DNA of 64,000 nucleotides from Effusibacillus lacus (GTDB lineage Bacteria; Bacillota; Bacilli; Tumebacillales; Effusibacillaceae), in NCBI RefSeq assembly GCF_002335525.1, contig NZ_BDUF01000112.1:19048-83047 (forward strand). The letters run 5' to 3'. The position numbers were made by a program, and so were the translations under genes. Positions 19,092-27,604 of the stretch are shown in pieces. A model generated the notes under the pieces. It was not told the origin of the DNA, did not search any database, and saw only the letters and a list, made by a program, of their open reading frames with translations. The first letter of the stretch is position 1. The number at the start of each line of letters is the position of its first letter.

Positions 19092-20174
19092 ATGAAAGGA
19101 TTGATCCTTTGCGGTGGAAGAGGGACTCGGCTGCGCCCCTATAGCTATTCAAGACCCAAACATCTCCTGCCGGTAGCCAACCGTCCTGTAATCGCATATG
19201 TGATCGATAAAATGCGGCAAGCGGGCATTCGAGAAATTGGGATTGTGGTCCCTCCTTATTTCCGTTTTCAATTTGAAGAAGTGCTGGGTCAATATTCGGG
19301 TGATGTTGCCCTTTCTTTCATTGAACAGCCGGAGGCGAAAGGATTGGCTCATGCTGTCGGGATGGCACGCGATTTTATCGGGAACGATCCGTTCCTGCTT
19401 TTTCTGGGGGACAATTTCTACGATGGAAAGCTCAATGAATTGATCGAACGGTTCAGAAAAGAAGGACCGGAAGCATTGCTTCTTGTAAGTCAGGTTCAGA
19501 ATCCCAGCCAATTTGGAGTGGTTGAGTTTAAGGGTTCCCAAATCGTTCGTCTATGGGAAAAGCCGAAGGATCCTCCCAGTTCTTATGCGATAATTGGGGT
19601 TTATATCCTGACACCGAAAATATTTGATGTTATCGATGATTTGCGTCCCTCCGCCCGGGGAGAATACGAGCTTACTGACGCCATACAAGGCTTGATCGAC
19701 AAGGGGTATGCGGTGACTGCCAGCCCTTGCCGTTCCTGGTGGAAAGACACCGGTCAACCAAAAGATTTGCTTGCATGCAACCGGCAGGTTCTATTAAATC
19801 TGCAAGGGGAAATCCGTGGTTCCAACGTTACCATTGTATCATCAATGATTCAGGAACCGGTTGTAATTGAGACGGGAGCCTACATTGAGGATTCGGTTAT
19901 TCGCGGACCAGTGTCTATCGGTATCGGTGCAAGAATCATCAGATCTTACGTAGGGCCCTTCACGTCGGTTGGGGAAGGAGTGCATCTTGTGGATGCCGAA
20001 ATCGAGAACAGCATTGTGTTGAATGGTTCACATGTTAAAAAAGTCTCGAAAAGAATTGATGAAAGCATTATTGGAAGTGAGGTCCAAATCGAAGGAAGCC
20101 GTGGGAACCCCCGATCAATACGGATGAATGTGGGCGATCACACCACAATGTTCCTTCCCATAGAGGATGAATAA
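19092..20174 (+). CDS. Long-form sugar-1-phosphate nucleotidyltransferase
   Basis: Nucleotidyltransferase with an N-terminal GT-A-like domain and a C-terminal left-handed beta-helix, 360 aa, resembling long RmlA/StrD-type glucose-1-phosphate thymidylyltransferases. The nucleotide loop is LILCGGRGTRLRPYSYSRPK near residues 4-23 (cited as GGRGTRLRP and SRPKHLLPV). The metal/product site is LFLGDNFYD, and WWKDTGQPKDLLACN is the family substrate segment. Hexapeptide-like repeats run from about 250 to 330. It makes an NDP-hexose, probably dTDP- or UDP-glucose. It is the first plus-strand gene of the glycan locus and is convergent with the epimerase group, from which a hairpin separates it. Confidence 0.85.
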   Translation: MKGLILCGGRGTRLRPYSYSRPKHLLPVANRPVIAYVIDKMRQAGIREIGIVVPPYFRFQFEEVLGQYSGDVALSFIEQPEAKGLAHAVGMARDFIGNDPFLLFLGDNFYDGKLNELIERFRKEGPEALLLVSQVQNPSQFGVVEFKGSQIVRLWEKPKDPPSSYAIIGVYILTPKIFDVIDDLRPSARGEYELTDAIQGLIDKGYAVTASPCRSWWKDTGQPKDLLACNRQVLLNLQGEIRGSNVTIVSSMIQEPVVIETGAYIEDSVIRGPVSIGIGARIIRSYVGPFTSVGEGVHLVDAEIENSIVLNGSHVKKVSKRIDESIIGSEVQIEGSRGNPRSIRMNVGDHTTMFLPIEDE

Positions 20175-20179
20175 CAGGA

Positions 20180-20212
20180 TTGCCCGTAATTGAACTTACC
20201 AAGTACGGGCAA
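20180..20212. terminator. Bidirectional hairpin between convergent genes
   Basis: TTGCCCGTA (20180-20188) and TACGGGCAA (20204-20212) are exact inverted copies in the 45-base gap between the nucleotidyltransferase and the minus-strand epimerase. T-tracts are weak. Confidence 0.6.
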
Positions 20213-20219
20213 CCAATTG

Positions 20220-21134
20220 TCAGTTCCGAAATACGGAGTTATAGGTTTCCAGAAGACCTGTATTCAGATCGTATTTGGGAATCCACCCCATTTTGTTATA
20301 AGCCTTTTTGTTGTGCAGACAACTGTGTTTGATATCTCCCGGCCTTTCATGTTCATGTACAACTGGCAACTTGGAACCGTGGATTCGGTTTAACACCGAA
20401 ACCAGTTGGTTGATGGAGGTCCGGGTCGCGGTCCCAACGTGAATAACTTCCTGGTCCGCTTGTTGTATGGCTGCGAGATTTGCGTTTACTACGTCCTTCA
20501 CATATACGAAGTCCCGTGTTTGTTCTCCGTCTCCATGTATCACGAGGGGAAGACTTTTATGAATGCGGTCGAGAAAAATGGATACTACTCCCCCTTCCCC
20601 TTTAGGCGTTTGTCGGGGACCGTAAACGTTTGCGTATCTTAAAATTGTGTAGGGAATTCCGTACATCTGATGAAACAAACGGACAAACGATTCCGATGTC
20701 AATTTGGAAGTTCCGTAGAACGAAATCGGGTCAGCCGGATCCTCTTCGCGAATCAGATCTTTCTTTAAGTCTCCGTATACGGCACAGGAAGAAGCGTAAA
20801 TGAATTTTTTCACAGACGCCTGGCAACAGCCTTCCAATACGTTAATCGTTCCTACAATATTCACGCTGGCATCAAAGTCGGGTTCCCGAATCGAACGCAG
20901 TACATCGACCTGAGCGGCTTCGTGAAACACTACATCGGGCCGTTGGCGAACAATCAGATCTTTTGCTTCTTTGCTGCACACATCCAATACGTGTAGGCTG
21001 GCATTGGGGTTAACATTTTCAGGTCGTCCAGTTGACAGGTTGTCAATCACATGAACGTCAGCCCCTATCGTTACAAGTTCGTCAACTAAATGAGATCCGA
21101 TAAACCCCGCTCCCCCGGTGACAATGGCTTTCAT
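20220..21134 (-). CDS. NAD-dependent sugar epimerase (GalE-like SDR)
   Basis: Extended short-chain dehydrogenase acting on a nucleotide sugar, 304 aa. The Rossmann motif GGAGFIGSH is near the N terminus. The catalytic triad is in SSCAVYG and YGTSK. YANVYGPRQTP and DFVYVKDVV are the substrate-side signatures of the UDP-hexose 4-epimerase group. The ATG at 21134 follows GGAGGTG by 7 bases; GTG at 21143 lies inside the RBS. It is the last gene of a three-gene minus-strand operon with another epimerase and a UDP-HexNAc dehydrogenase, so UDP-GlcNAc or its uronic acid may be the substrate (inference). Confidence 0.85.
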   Translation of the reverse strand: MKAIVTGGAGFIGSHLVDELVTIGADVHVIDNLSTGRPENVNPNASLHVLDVCSKEAKDLIVRQRPDVVFHEAAQVDVLRSIREPDFDASVNIVGTINVLEGCCQASVKKFIYASSCAVYGDLKKDLIREEDPADPISFYGTSKLTSESFVRLFHQMYGIPYTILRYANVYGPRQTPKGEGGVVSIFLDRIHKSLPLVIHGDGEQTRDFVYVKDVVNANLAAIQQADQEVIHVGTATRTSINQLVSVLNRIHGSKLPVVHEHERPGDIKHSCLHNKKAYNKMGWIPKYDLNTGLLETYNSVFRN

Positions 21135-21152
21135 TTTTTTCACCTCCGATTC

Positions 21153-22118
21153 TTAAGTGAGGTTGTTCCGGTACCATTCAATGCTTCTGCGCAATCCTTC
21201 TTCAAGGGAAATTGTCGGTTTGTAGCCTAGAACCGATTTTGAACGGGTGAGGTCGGGAATGCGCGCTCTCATGTCTTCGTAGCCAGGACCATATGCTGCG
21301 TCATAGGGAACATATACAATCGGAGACGAAGAACCGGTGAGTTGACGTATGGTGGCCGCCAAATCGCGAATGGTGATGGGGTGATCGGAACCAATGTTGA
21401 ACGCAAGTCCGTTTGCTCTGGGACCAAGTGCAGCCACCGTTCCTGACACTGTATCCTGGATGTACGTGAAGCATCTGGATTGCGTACCGTCTCCATAAAC
21501 TTCAATGGGTTCGTTGTTTAAGGCCGCTCTTATGAAGCGAGGGACCACACCCCCATACTGTGAGGAAGTTTGTCCCGGTCCGTATGCATTGAAGTAGCGA
21601 ACTACGGTAACCGGAAGGCCTTTCTCCGCATAGGCAAAGGCAAAATGTTCGTCAATTGCTTTCGCTGTGGAATAACACCAGCGGTGAATCGAGGGAGCCC
21701 CCAGGACTCGGTCGGAATCCTCTTTGAAAGGCAGTTTCTCATTCTTGCCATAAATTTCGGATGTGGACGCCAGCACGACTTTTGCCCGGACTTTATGGGC
21801 TGCTTCCAATACATTACGTGTTCCGTCAATGTTCACTTCCATCAGTTTTAGCGGATTTTCGACCGTGTTTTTTACACCCAGAACCGCGGCCAGATGGAAA
21901 ACCGCATCACAGTTTTCGACGAGTTTCCGGACAGTGTCCCGGTCGGCAGCCGTATCATGAACAAATGTGTGATTGTTGTGGGTTAATGCCCGATCTAGAT
22001 ATTCCAACTTACCGTTCGACAGGTCATCCAAAGTCAACACCTTGTGACCGATTTGCAAGAGTCTATTGACAAGATGCGACCCAATAAACCCCGCCCCTCC
22101 GGTAACAAGAATCTTCAT
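21153..22118 (-). CDS. NAD-dependent epimerase/decarboxylase (extended SDR)
   Basis: Nucleotide-sugar SDR of 321 aa. The NAD motif GGAGFIGSH is near residue 7. The active site is STSEIYGK with YSTAK; HRWCYSTAKAIDEHFAFA and VVRYFNAYGPGQ match enzymes annotated as UDP-glucose 4-epimerase or UDP-glucuronate decarboxylase. It lies between the dehydrogenase gene (11 bases upstream) and the second epimerase (18 bases downstream). Because a UDP-uronate producer is adjacent, epimerisation or decarboxylation of a UDP-uronic acid is plausible. The exact reaction cannot be decided by eye. Confidence 0.83.
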   Translation of the reverse strand: MKILVTGGAGFIGSHLVNRLLQIGHKVLTLDDLSNGKLEYLDRALTHNNHTFVHDTAADRDTVRKLVENCDAVFHLAAVLGVKNTVENPLKLMEVNIDGTRNVLEAAHKVRAKVVLASTSEIYGKNEKLPFKEDSDRVLGAPSIHRWCYSTAKAIDEHFAFAYAEKGLPVTVVRYFNAYGPGQTSSQYGGVVPRFIRAALNNEPIEVYGDGTQSRCFTYIQDTVSGTVAALGPRANGLAFNIGSDHPITIRDLAATIRQLTGSSSPIVYVPYDAAYGPGYEDMRARIPDLTRSKSVLGYKPTISLEEGLRRSIEWYRNNLT

Positions 22119-22129
22119 GTCGATCCCTC

Positions 22130-23404
22130 CTAGAGCAAGATCACATTGGAACGTTGCTTTAAGTGTTTGGTTGCATTTCGAGTGTCGATGACAAGAGGCG
22201 AATGGGTTACGATCTGCTCATACGGAATTCGGGTATGATCCGTAAGAATCAATGAGCAATCGTGCTGTTTCACAGACCTGTGTGTGAGGGTAATCCTCTT
22301 TAAGCGCTTATCCTGAATTTGAATTTCATCAACATAGGGGTCGTAGAAATTTACCGTGGCACCGGTATTCATCAGGTTTTCGATCACCTTCAACGCCCGT
22401 GATTCGCGCAAATCATCGACATCTTTTTTGTACGTAACTCCAATTACAAGAATCCGGCAATCTGACAGAGGTTTTGACGAAAGGCACGTTCGAACTTTTT
22501 CAACCACAAAGTCGGGCATTTTTTCGTTAATTTTGTGGGCCAGTTCAATAAATTCCACGTCAAAGTTGTAATCTTTTGCTTTCGCTGACAGATACAAGGG
22601 GTCTACCGGGATGCAGTGGCCGCCGATTCCCGGTCCGGGATAGTAAGGGGTGAAACCGTAAGGTTTCGTTCGTGCGGCTTCGATGACTTCCCACAGATCG
22701 ATATTCATTGCGTTGCAAAGCATAACCAGTTCGTTAACGAAGGAGATATTGATCAGACGTTGGCTGTTTTCAAGAAGTTTGGTCATTTCGGCTGCCTTGG
22801 AGGAAGATACTACGACTACTTGATCAAAAATGGATTCATAGACTTTTTTCCCAATTTCTGCGCAATATCTCGTTACCCCGCCCAATACCTTTGGGATTTC
22901 ATGCAGCTTAAATTGTGTATGGCCCGGATCGATTCGTTCGGGAGAAAACACAAGGAATATATCTTTTCCGACTTTAAGCCCGGTCGATTCGATTATGGGA
23001 AGCAGTACCTCTTCGGTAGTTCCGGGATAAGTCGTGCTCTCCAAGCTGACCAATTGTCCGGCCCTAAGATAGGGGAGGGCATTTTGCATCGCATCCCGGA
23101 CATATTTGAGATCCGGTCTTGCATGATCGTCCAATGGGGTTGGCACACATAGAATTACTGCTTCCGCATTTGTAATTGTTTCATAGGAAGCAGCGACATA
23201 AAATTTGCCTTTGGCAAACATGTTTCTGATATCCGTATTGGTAAAATCGGACAGATAGCTTTGCCGTTTGGCAAGCAGTTCTATCTTGGCCGCATCGACA
23301 TCAATGCCATAAACGGTATGACCGTTCTCAAGAAACAAACGCGCAAGCGGAAGACCTACATATCCAAGGCCTATAATTGCTACAGAATAGGTGTTATTTT
23401 CCAT
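22130..23404 (-). CDS. UDP-N-acetylhexosamine 6-dehydrogenase
   Basis: Nucleotide-sugar dehydrogenase, 424 aa, oxidising the C6 hydroxyl to a carboxylate with two NAD. The Rossmann motif is GLGYVGLPL at 12-20. Catalytic Cys264 is in GPGIGGHCIPVDP. The signature FSPERIDPG (153-161) is the form typical of WbpA/TviB UDP-HexNAc dehydrogenases; UDP-glucose dehydrogenases have NPEFLREG, as the second dehydrogenase in this window does. So UDP-GlcNAc to UDP-GlcNAcA is the best guess. A GGAAAGGAG RBS precedes the ATG. First gene of the minus-strand operon with two epimerases. Confidence 0.9.
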   Translation of the reverse strand: MENNTYSVAIIGLGYVGLPLARLFLENGHTVYGIDVDAAKIELLAKRQSYLSDFTNTDIRNMFAKGKFYVAASYETITNAEAVILCVPTPLDDHARPDLKYVRDAMQNALPYLRAGQLVSLESTTYPGTTEEVLLPIIESTGLKVGKDIFLVFSPERIDPGHTQFKLHEIPKVLGGVTRYCAEIGKKVYESIFDQVVVVSSSKAAEMTKLLENSQRLINISFVNELVMLCNAMNIDLWEVIEAARTKPYGFTPYYPGPGIGGHCIPVDPLYLSAKAKDYNFDVEFIELAHKINEKMPDFVVEKVRTCLSSKPLSDCRILVIGVTYKKDVDDLRESRALKVIENLMNTGATVNFYDPYVDEIQIQDKRLKRITLTHRSVKQHDCSLILTDHTRIPYEQIVTHSPLVIDTRNATKHLKQRSNVILL

Positions 23405-23468
23405 GACTCTACTCCTTTCCCAAAAAATAAGTTGTTGACCGTACCTTATCCTACGGGGCCAACCCTTT

Positions 23469-23497
23469 TTTGGTATGGATTCGTGTCCAAGCAGGTA
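23469..23497 (-). promoter_or_regulatory. Candidate sigma-K-type promoter of the dehydrogenase operon
   Basis: On the minus strand TACC (23497-23494) is separated by 16 bases from CATACCAAA (23477-23469). The sigma-K consensus is mACm-N16-CATAnnnTA; one -10 base differs. It is 65 bases upstream of the ATG at 23404. Inspection-level match only. Confidence 0.35.
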
Positions 23498-23546
23498 TAA
23501 AAATGGTAGATTTGCCAGTGATAAAATTGCACAAAAGCCAATGCAA

Positions 23547-23572
23547 AGGCCCCCTGTGGGTACAGGGGGCCT
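23547..23572 (-). terminator. Terminator of the TGPG-repeat protein gene
   Basis: AGGCCCCCTGT (23547-23557) and ACAGGGGGCCT (23562-23572) form a perfect 11-bp stem with a 4-base loop, 12 bases after the minus-strand stop codon. On the minus strand it is followed by TTTGC. Confidence 0.8.
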
Positions 23573-23583
23573 ATTATGGTACG

Positions 23584-23841
23584 TTAAGACATTAAACTGG
23601 TTCCGGGACCGGTGCCGGGTGCTGTTCCGGGACCTGTGTTTGGACCGGTACCAGGGCCGGTATAGGGCGCTGTTCCAGGATTTAAGGCTCTTTCTTTGTC
23701 TATTGCCTTTGCCCGGCTTTTGGTTTTGCCGGATTTGTCTTTCCCGCCGTTTTTAGAACCCTTTATCGATTTTTTCCATTCCTTCGTAATGTCGATCAGT
23801 TTTTTCTTTCCTTTGTCCTCTTTGTCCTTTGTTTTTGGCAT
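23584..23841 (-). CDS. Lysine-rich protein with Thr-Gly-Pro repeat tail, candidate glycan acceptor
   Basis: Small low-complexity protein, 85 aa, not assignable to a family. Residues 1-51 are strongly basic (Lys about one third). Residues 54-82 are built from PGT, TGPG and TAPG units carrying about eight threonines. The ATG has GGGAGG eight bases upstream and a perfect terminator follows, so the gene is credible despite its composition. It lies directly downstream of a GT4 gene on the same strand. Thr-containing Gly-Pro repeats recall the GPT repeats of BclA-type exosporium proteins, which carry O-glycans, so this may be a spore-surface acceptor (inference). Confidence 0.65.
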   Translation of the reverse strand: MPKTKDKEDKGKKKLIDITKEWKKSIKGSKNGGKDKSGKTKSRAKAIDKERALNPGTAPYTGPGTGPNTGPGTAPGTGPGTSLMS

Positions 23842-23938
23842 TAGATCGCCTCCCGGGATTTGATGGTTTGACTACACTACATTCTATTTTGGAGAAATCC
23901 GAGGAGTTTGGACGTTTTCAGCAAGGAATTCGCCCTTT

Positions 23939-25531
23939 TTAAGCAGAATCTGAAGGAATCTCAATGTCTATTTTTAACGCTGAAGATTCAGGCACCCAAA
24001 TTTTTTGCGAATGTGATCCGTACGTTTCGGCAAAACAAGTCAGGGCATAGTTGCCGGGCTGCAAGTTCCGGATCGAGTATTCTCCGCGCTTATCCGTTGA
24101 AACAGTTTGCAATACAATTCCGGACATATCAACCAAGTGAACAAATGCATTTGACACTGTCGCCTGAGTGCTTTTCAGTTTTACTTGACCAAACAAATCA
24201 GCGACGGGAGGTACCTCGATATCGCCCGTCTTGGCCAATCTATCGTATTTTTTCTTTAATTCTTCCGTATAGCAAGGATCCGGAATTTGTGGAAACCTTA
24301 AACATGATCCAGCGCAGCGTCTTAAAGAATTTTCCATTGCCTCGTGATAAACCCCCAAAGTTCGTTCCACCATGGTTCCTAATCTCCAGTCATTCTGTGA
24401 TTGCCTCCTCGCCGCCTCGGACTGTCGACGGTACAGGTCCCTGTTTTCCAGCAGCAATAGCATTTTTTCAAAGAGTTGACGATAATTTCCTGGTTCCACA
24501 AGCATGCCGTTTTTTCCGTCTTCAAGCAATTCGACGATTCCTCCGACTTTGGAAGCGACCACGGGTTTACCAACGGTCTGTGCCTCGATTACGGCAAACG
24601 GGAGGTTATCCTGGAGGGAAGGAAGCACGACGATATCGGCAAGAGACAGAAGAGCCGGAACATCCATACGATCTCCCAAAAACTTCACGTATTCATACAG
24701 ACCAAGTTCAAATGCCTGTTCCTCAAGGTCTTTTCGCATGATTCCGTCACCAATCAGCCAGCAAACGAAATCCTTTCTTTTTTGGACAAGAAGCGACAGC
24801 GCCTTGAGCAGGTAAGTATGTCCCTTGATGGCTACCAAACGGGCCGGGCAGGCGATGATCTTTTTGCCGGTTTCATCGGGGATCGGCTCCGTTTGTTGTA
24901 ATCTTTTCTGAAACGTTTTCGGGTCCAGGCCATAGGGGATGATATGCTGTTGGGGATGTGAAATTTGAAAAGCGGAAAGGCGGCTGGAAAGCCAGCGGCT
25001 TGGTAGAATCAGATAATCTGCCGACATGGCGCCATAAAATTCCTCCATCGCCAGGTACTCTTGTTCGAGGCTGGTACGGACTTGAATTTCCCCGTTGACG
25101 ATCCATTCTGTCGCCAGGCAGCCATGAATCGTAGCTACCAGAGGAGTCAAAGGGGGTTTTGCCCTTGCGCAGGAAAAGGTTGACAGAATGTCCTGTGTAT
25201 GAATGATGTCGTAGGAATCGAGCCCCATTTCCCGGAATGCAGTCTCACATATATATTTTTCGATCTCGCGCCGGGCCATCCAAGGGGTAAGCACGGTTTC
25301 CAGCTGTCGATACTTATTGAGTACCTCCGATTCGACATGCTGCAGAAGAGAGAGTTTACTGATTTCCGTGCCGCGTTTTAGCAAGTAAAACTTTGTCAGA
25401 TCCGGGTGCTGCGCCAGAATTTCCACTTTGTGCCCCAGATCTTCAAGTTGACGTCGTAATGCATCCACATATGTTGATACCCCTCCGATATGCGGAAGGG
25501 GCCAGTAGGTTGCCAAAAGAATTTGCAACAC
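23939..25531 (-). CDS. GT4 glycosyltransferase with C-terminal beta domain
   Basis: GT-B glycosyltransferase of family 4 with an extra C-terminal domain. The N-terminal ILLATYWPLPHIGGVSTYV and C-terminal donor-site EAQTVGKPVVASKVGG frame the GT4 unit (about 1-400). After a linker, residues about 440-530 form a carboxypeptidase-regulatory-like beta domain: DLFGQVKL, then DKRGEYSIRNLQPGNYAL and a final strand. Start: GTG at 25531 or TTG at 25528 matches the N terminus of the two paralogues; an ATG at 25564 has no RBS. The paralogues at 46646 and 48521 lack the extra domain. The Lys-rich TGPG-repeat gene follows, suggesting enzyme and acceptor. Confidence 0.88.
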   Translation of the reverse strand: MLQILLATYWPLPHIGGVSTYVDALRRQLEDLGHKVEILAQHPDLTKFYLLKRGTEISKLSLLQHVESEVLNKYRQLETVLTPWMARREIEKYICETAFREMGLDSYDIIHTQDILSTFSCARAKPPLTPLVATIHGCLATEWIVNGEIQVRTSLEQEYLAMEEFYGAMSADYLILPSRWLSSRLSAFQISHPQQHIIPYGLDPKTFQKRLQQTEPIPDETGKKIIACPARLVAIKGHTYLLKALSLLVQKRKDFVCWLIGDGIMRKDLEEQAFELGLYEYVKFLGDRMDVPALLSLADIVVLPSLQDNLPFAVIEAQTVGKPVVASKVGGIVELLEDGKNGMLVEPGNYRQLFEKMLLLLENRDLYRRQSEAARRQSQNDWRLGTMVERTLGVYHEAMENSLRRCAGSCLRFPQIPDPCYTEELKKKYDRLAKTGDIEVPPVADLFGQVKLKSTQATVSNAFVHLVDMSGIVLQTVSTDKRGEYSIRNLQPGNYALTCFAETYGSHSQKIWVPESSALKIDIEIPSDSA

Positions 25532-25798
25532 AGGTCTTTCTCTCCTCTCTTCTCCTCTTGCCATTTAAAAAATTTCTTACAGTTCTCAATATATTCCGCG
25601 CTCGGCGATTTGCTATTTGCTCCCGCAAAGCGGCCGCTCGTTTTGATCGAACCAGCCAATGGGGAAGATGCCTTTCCGGAATGCAGGAGGGCATTTCTTT
25701 TATTGCGATCTTGAGGGGTCAAATGCCGTTTCGATTTGTTGGACGAAATAATATGCTAGAACGAAACGACTGGCGGAGGAGTTAGGAGGTAGGATATT

Positions 25799-26857
25799 TT
25801 GTTGAAAGCAGTGATCATGGCAGGTGGTAACGGCACCAGACTCTGGCCGAAAAGCAAGCCTGATTTCCCTAAACAATTTATTCCTTTTTTCAACGGACAA
25901 TCCATGTTTCAAAAAACGGTCAACCGGTTGGCCACTTTTATGCGTTTTGAAGACATTTATGTGATTACGACGGAAAAATACATTCCGTATGTGAAAGAAC
26001 AAACGGAGCTGCCTGATGAAAATATCATTGTCGAACCGGCAGCAAAGGATACTGCCGCTTGTATCGGACTGGCGGCCATCCATTTTTTGAAAAAAAATAT
26101 CGATCCGGTTTTGATCACTCTCCCCTCCGATCAGTATATCGATGGTGAAGAGGCTTTCCAAACCGCAATCATGACAGCTTATCAACAGGCGAAAAAATCT
26201 CCGGGTGTCGTCACGGTAGGTATCAAACCAAACAGGCCAGAGACAGCGTATGGCTATATAAAAGTAAAAGAAGGGGGAGCCGGCCTTGCTTTGCCTGTTG
26301 AAAGATTTACCGAAAAACCTGACCTGGAAACGGCCAGGCGATGGATTGATGTCCCCCAGTATTATTGGAACAGCGGGATTTTTGTTTGGAAAGCGTCTGT
26401 CATTCGGTCTTTGATTGAACAGCATATGCCGCTGTTGGCCGGCAGTCTCCGAAGAATCCAGGCTTCGATTGGAAAATCGGACGCAAACCATATTTTGCAG
26501 CAAGAGTATATGGATTTGCATAAAATCTCGATCGACTACGGTGTATTGGAGAAAGCCACATGCATTTATCTTGTGCCGGGATCTTTTGTATGGGATGACT
26601 TGGGCAATTGGACCGCACTGGAAAGACTGATTGACAAAGATCGCGAAGGGAATGTTGTGGTAGGCGAACATGAACTGCTGGATACAAACAATTGCATCAT
26701 CTACAGCGAAAAGGCTTTCGTCGGAGCCATCGGTTTGGAGGATCTGATCATTACCGTAACCGACCAGGCTGTCCTTATTTGCCATAAAGACAAGGAACAG
26801 GAGATCAAAAAACTTTTTTTAAAAAATACTTACCGCCGGACCGGGAAGGAAGAGTAG
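25799..26857 (+). CDS. manC: Mannose-1-phosphate guanylyltransferase
   Basis: GDP-mannose-forming nucleotidyltransferase, 352 aa, a single-domain ManC/ManB-type enzyme without the isomerase domain. It has the GMP motif AVIMAGGNGTRLWP followed by KSKPDFPKQF, VEPAAKDTAACIGLAA, the mannose-site FTEKPDLETA, NSGIFVWKAS and the late DDLGNWTALERL. A TTG start at 25799 has AGGAGGT 8 bases upstream. First gene of a plus-strand pair with an RmlA-like gene 3 bases later. It supplies GDP-mannose, presumably to the GDP-mannose dehydratase-like SDR at 33382. Confidence 0.93.
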   Translation: MLKAVIMAGGNGTRLWPKSKPDFPKQFIPFFNGQSMFQKTVNRLATFMRFEDIYVITTEKYIPYVKEQTELPDENIIVEPAAKDTAACIGLAAIHFLKKNIDPVLITLPSDQYIDGEEAFQTAIMTAYQQAKKSPGVVTVGIKPNRPETAYGYIKVKEGGAGLALPVERFTEKPDLETARRWIDVPQYYWNSGIFVWKASVIRSLIEQHMPLLAGSLRRIQASIGKSDANHILQQEYMDLHKISIDYGVLEKATCIYLVPGSFVWDDLGNWTALERLIDKDREGNVVVGEHELLDTNNCIIYSEKAFVGAIGLEDLIITVTDQAVLICHKDKEQEIKKLFLKNTYRRTGKEE

Positions 26858-26860
26858 AGT

Positions 26861-27604
26861 ATGAAAGGAATCATTCTGGCTGGCGGGAAAGGAACCCGCT
26901 TATATCCCCTGACGAAAATTACGAATAAGCACCTTCTCCCGGTCGGGCCTTTCCCAATGATTTATTATCCTGTCTTAAAGTTACGACAAGCGGGAATCAA
27001 CGATATTCTGATTGTTACAGGCAAAGAGGATGTAGGACAGTTCGCGCAATTGTTGGGAAACGGAAGCGATTTTGCATTGAATTTTACGTATCGTGTACAG
27101 GATAAGCCGGGCGGGATCGCAGAAGCTCTGTTTTTGGGGAAAAATTTTGTCGGCAATTCCCCATGCACCGTAATTTTGGGCGACAACCTTTTGGAAGATG
27201 ATTTAACGCCATTTGTCCAGGAGTTTATTAAGGGGAACAAAAAAGCCAAGGTGCTTCTGAAGGAAGTGGAAAATCCCTTTGGTTTTGGCATAGCGGAGCT
27301 AAAAGAGCAGCGCATTGTTGCGATTGAAGAAAAACCGCTTGTACCAAAATCAAGATACGCGGTAACCGGCATCTATATGTACAGGCCTGAGGTTTTTGAG
27401 GTAATAGCCCGGTTGGTTCCTTCCACAAGAGGGGAATTGGAAATATCTGATGTCAATAATTATTTCATACGAACGGGAGAGCTTTCCCATGATATACTGC
27501 AAGGCTTTTGGGAAGATGCAGGTACTTTGACAGCTTATTATAATGTGAACGAGCTGCTCCAAACGGCAAACCTGTTTTCCAATTCGCTAACCAGATCTCT
27601 GTAG
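26861..27604 (+). CDS. Short-form glucose-1-phosphate thymidylyltransferase (SpsI/RmlA-like)
   Basis: Nucleotidyltransferase of 247 aa, the length of B. subtilis SpsI and shorter than classic RmlA (about 290). Motifs: IILAGGKGTRLYP, TNKHLLPVG, VILGDNLLED, ENPFGFGIAEL, EEKPLVPKS, YAVTGIYMY and FWEDAGT. It forms dTDP-glucose for the rhamnose branch (rmlB, rmlC and rmlD homologues lie at 42.8-45.1 kb). Its last 67 bases overlap the 3' end of the convergent GT4 gene on the minus strand. Confidence 0.9.
   Translation: MKGIILAGGKGTRLYPLTKITNKHLLPVGPFPMIYYPVLKLRQAGINDILIVTGKEDVGQFAQLLGNGSDFALNFTYRVQDKPGGIAEALFLGKNFVGNSPCTVILGDNLLEDDLTPFVQEFIKGNKKAKVLLKEVENPFGFGIAELKEQRIVAIEEKPLVPKSRYAVTGIYMYRPEVFEVIARLVPSTRGELEISDVNNYFIRTGELSHDILQGFWEDAGTLTAYYNVNELLQTANLFSNSLTRSL

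Noticed and set aside
23584-23660. Short GC-rich repeats considered as a CRISPR or VNTR array
   Set aside because: They are coding repeats of a Pro-Gly-Thr tail in frame behind a good RBS; there are no uniform repeats with spacers. No CRISPR array was seen anywhere in the window.
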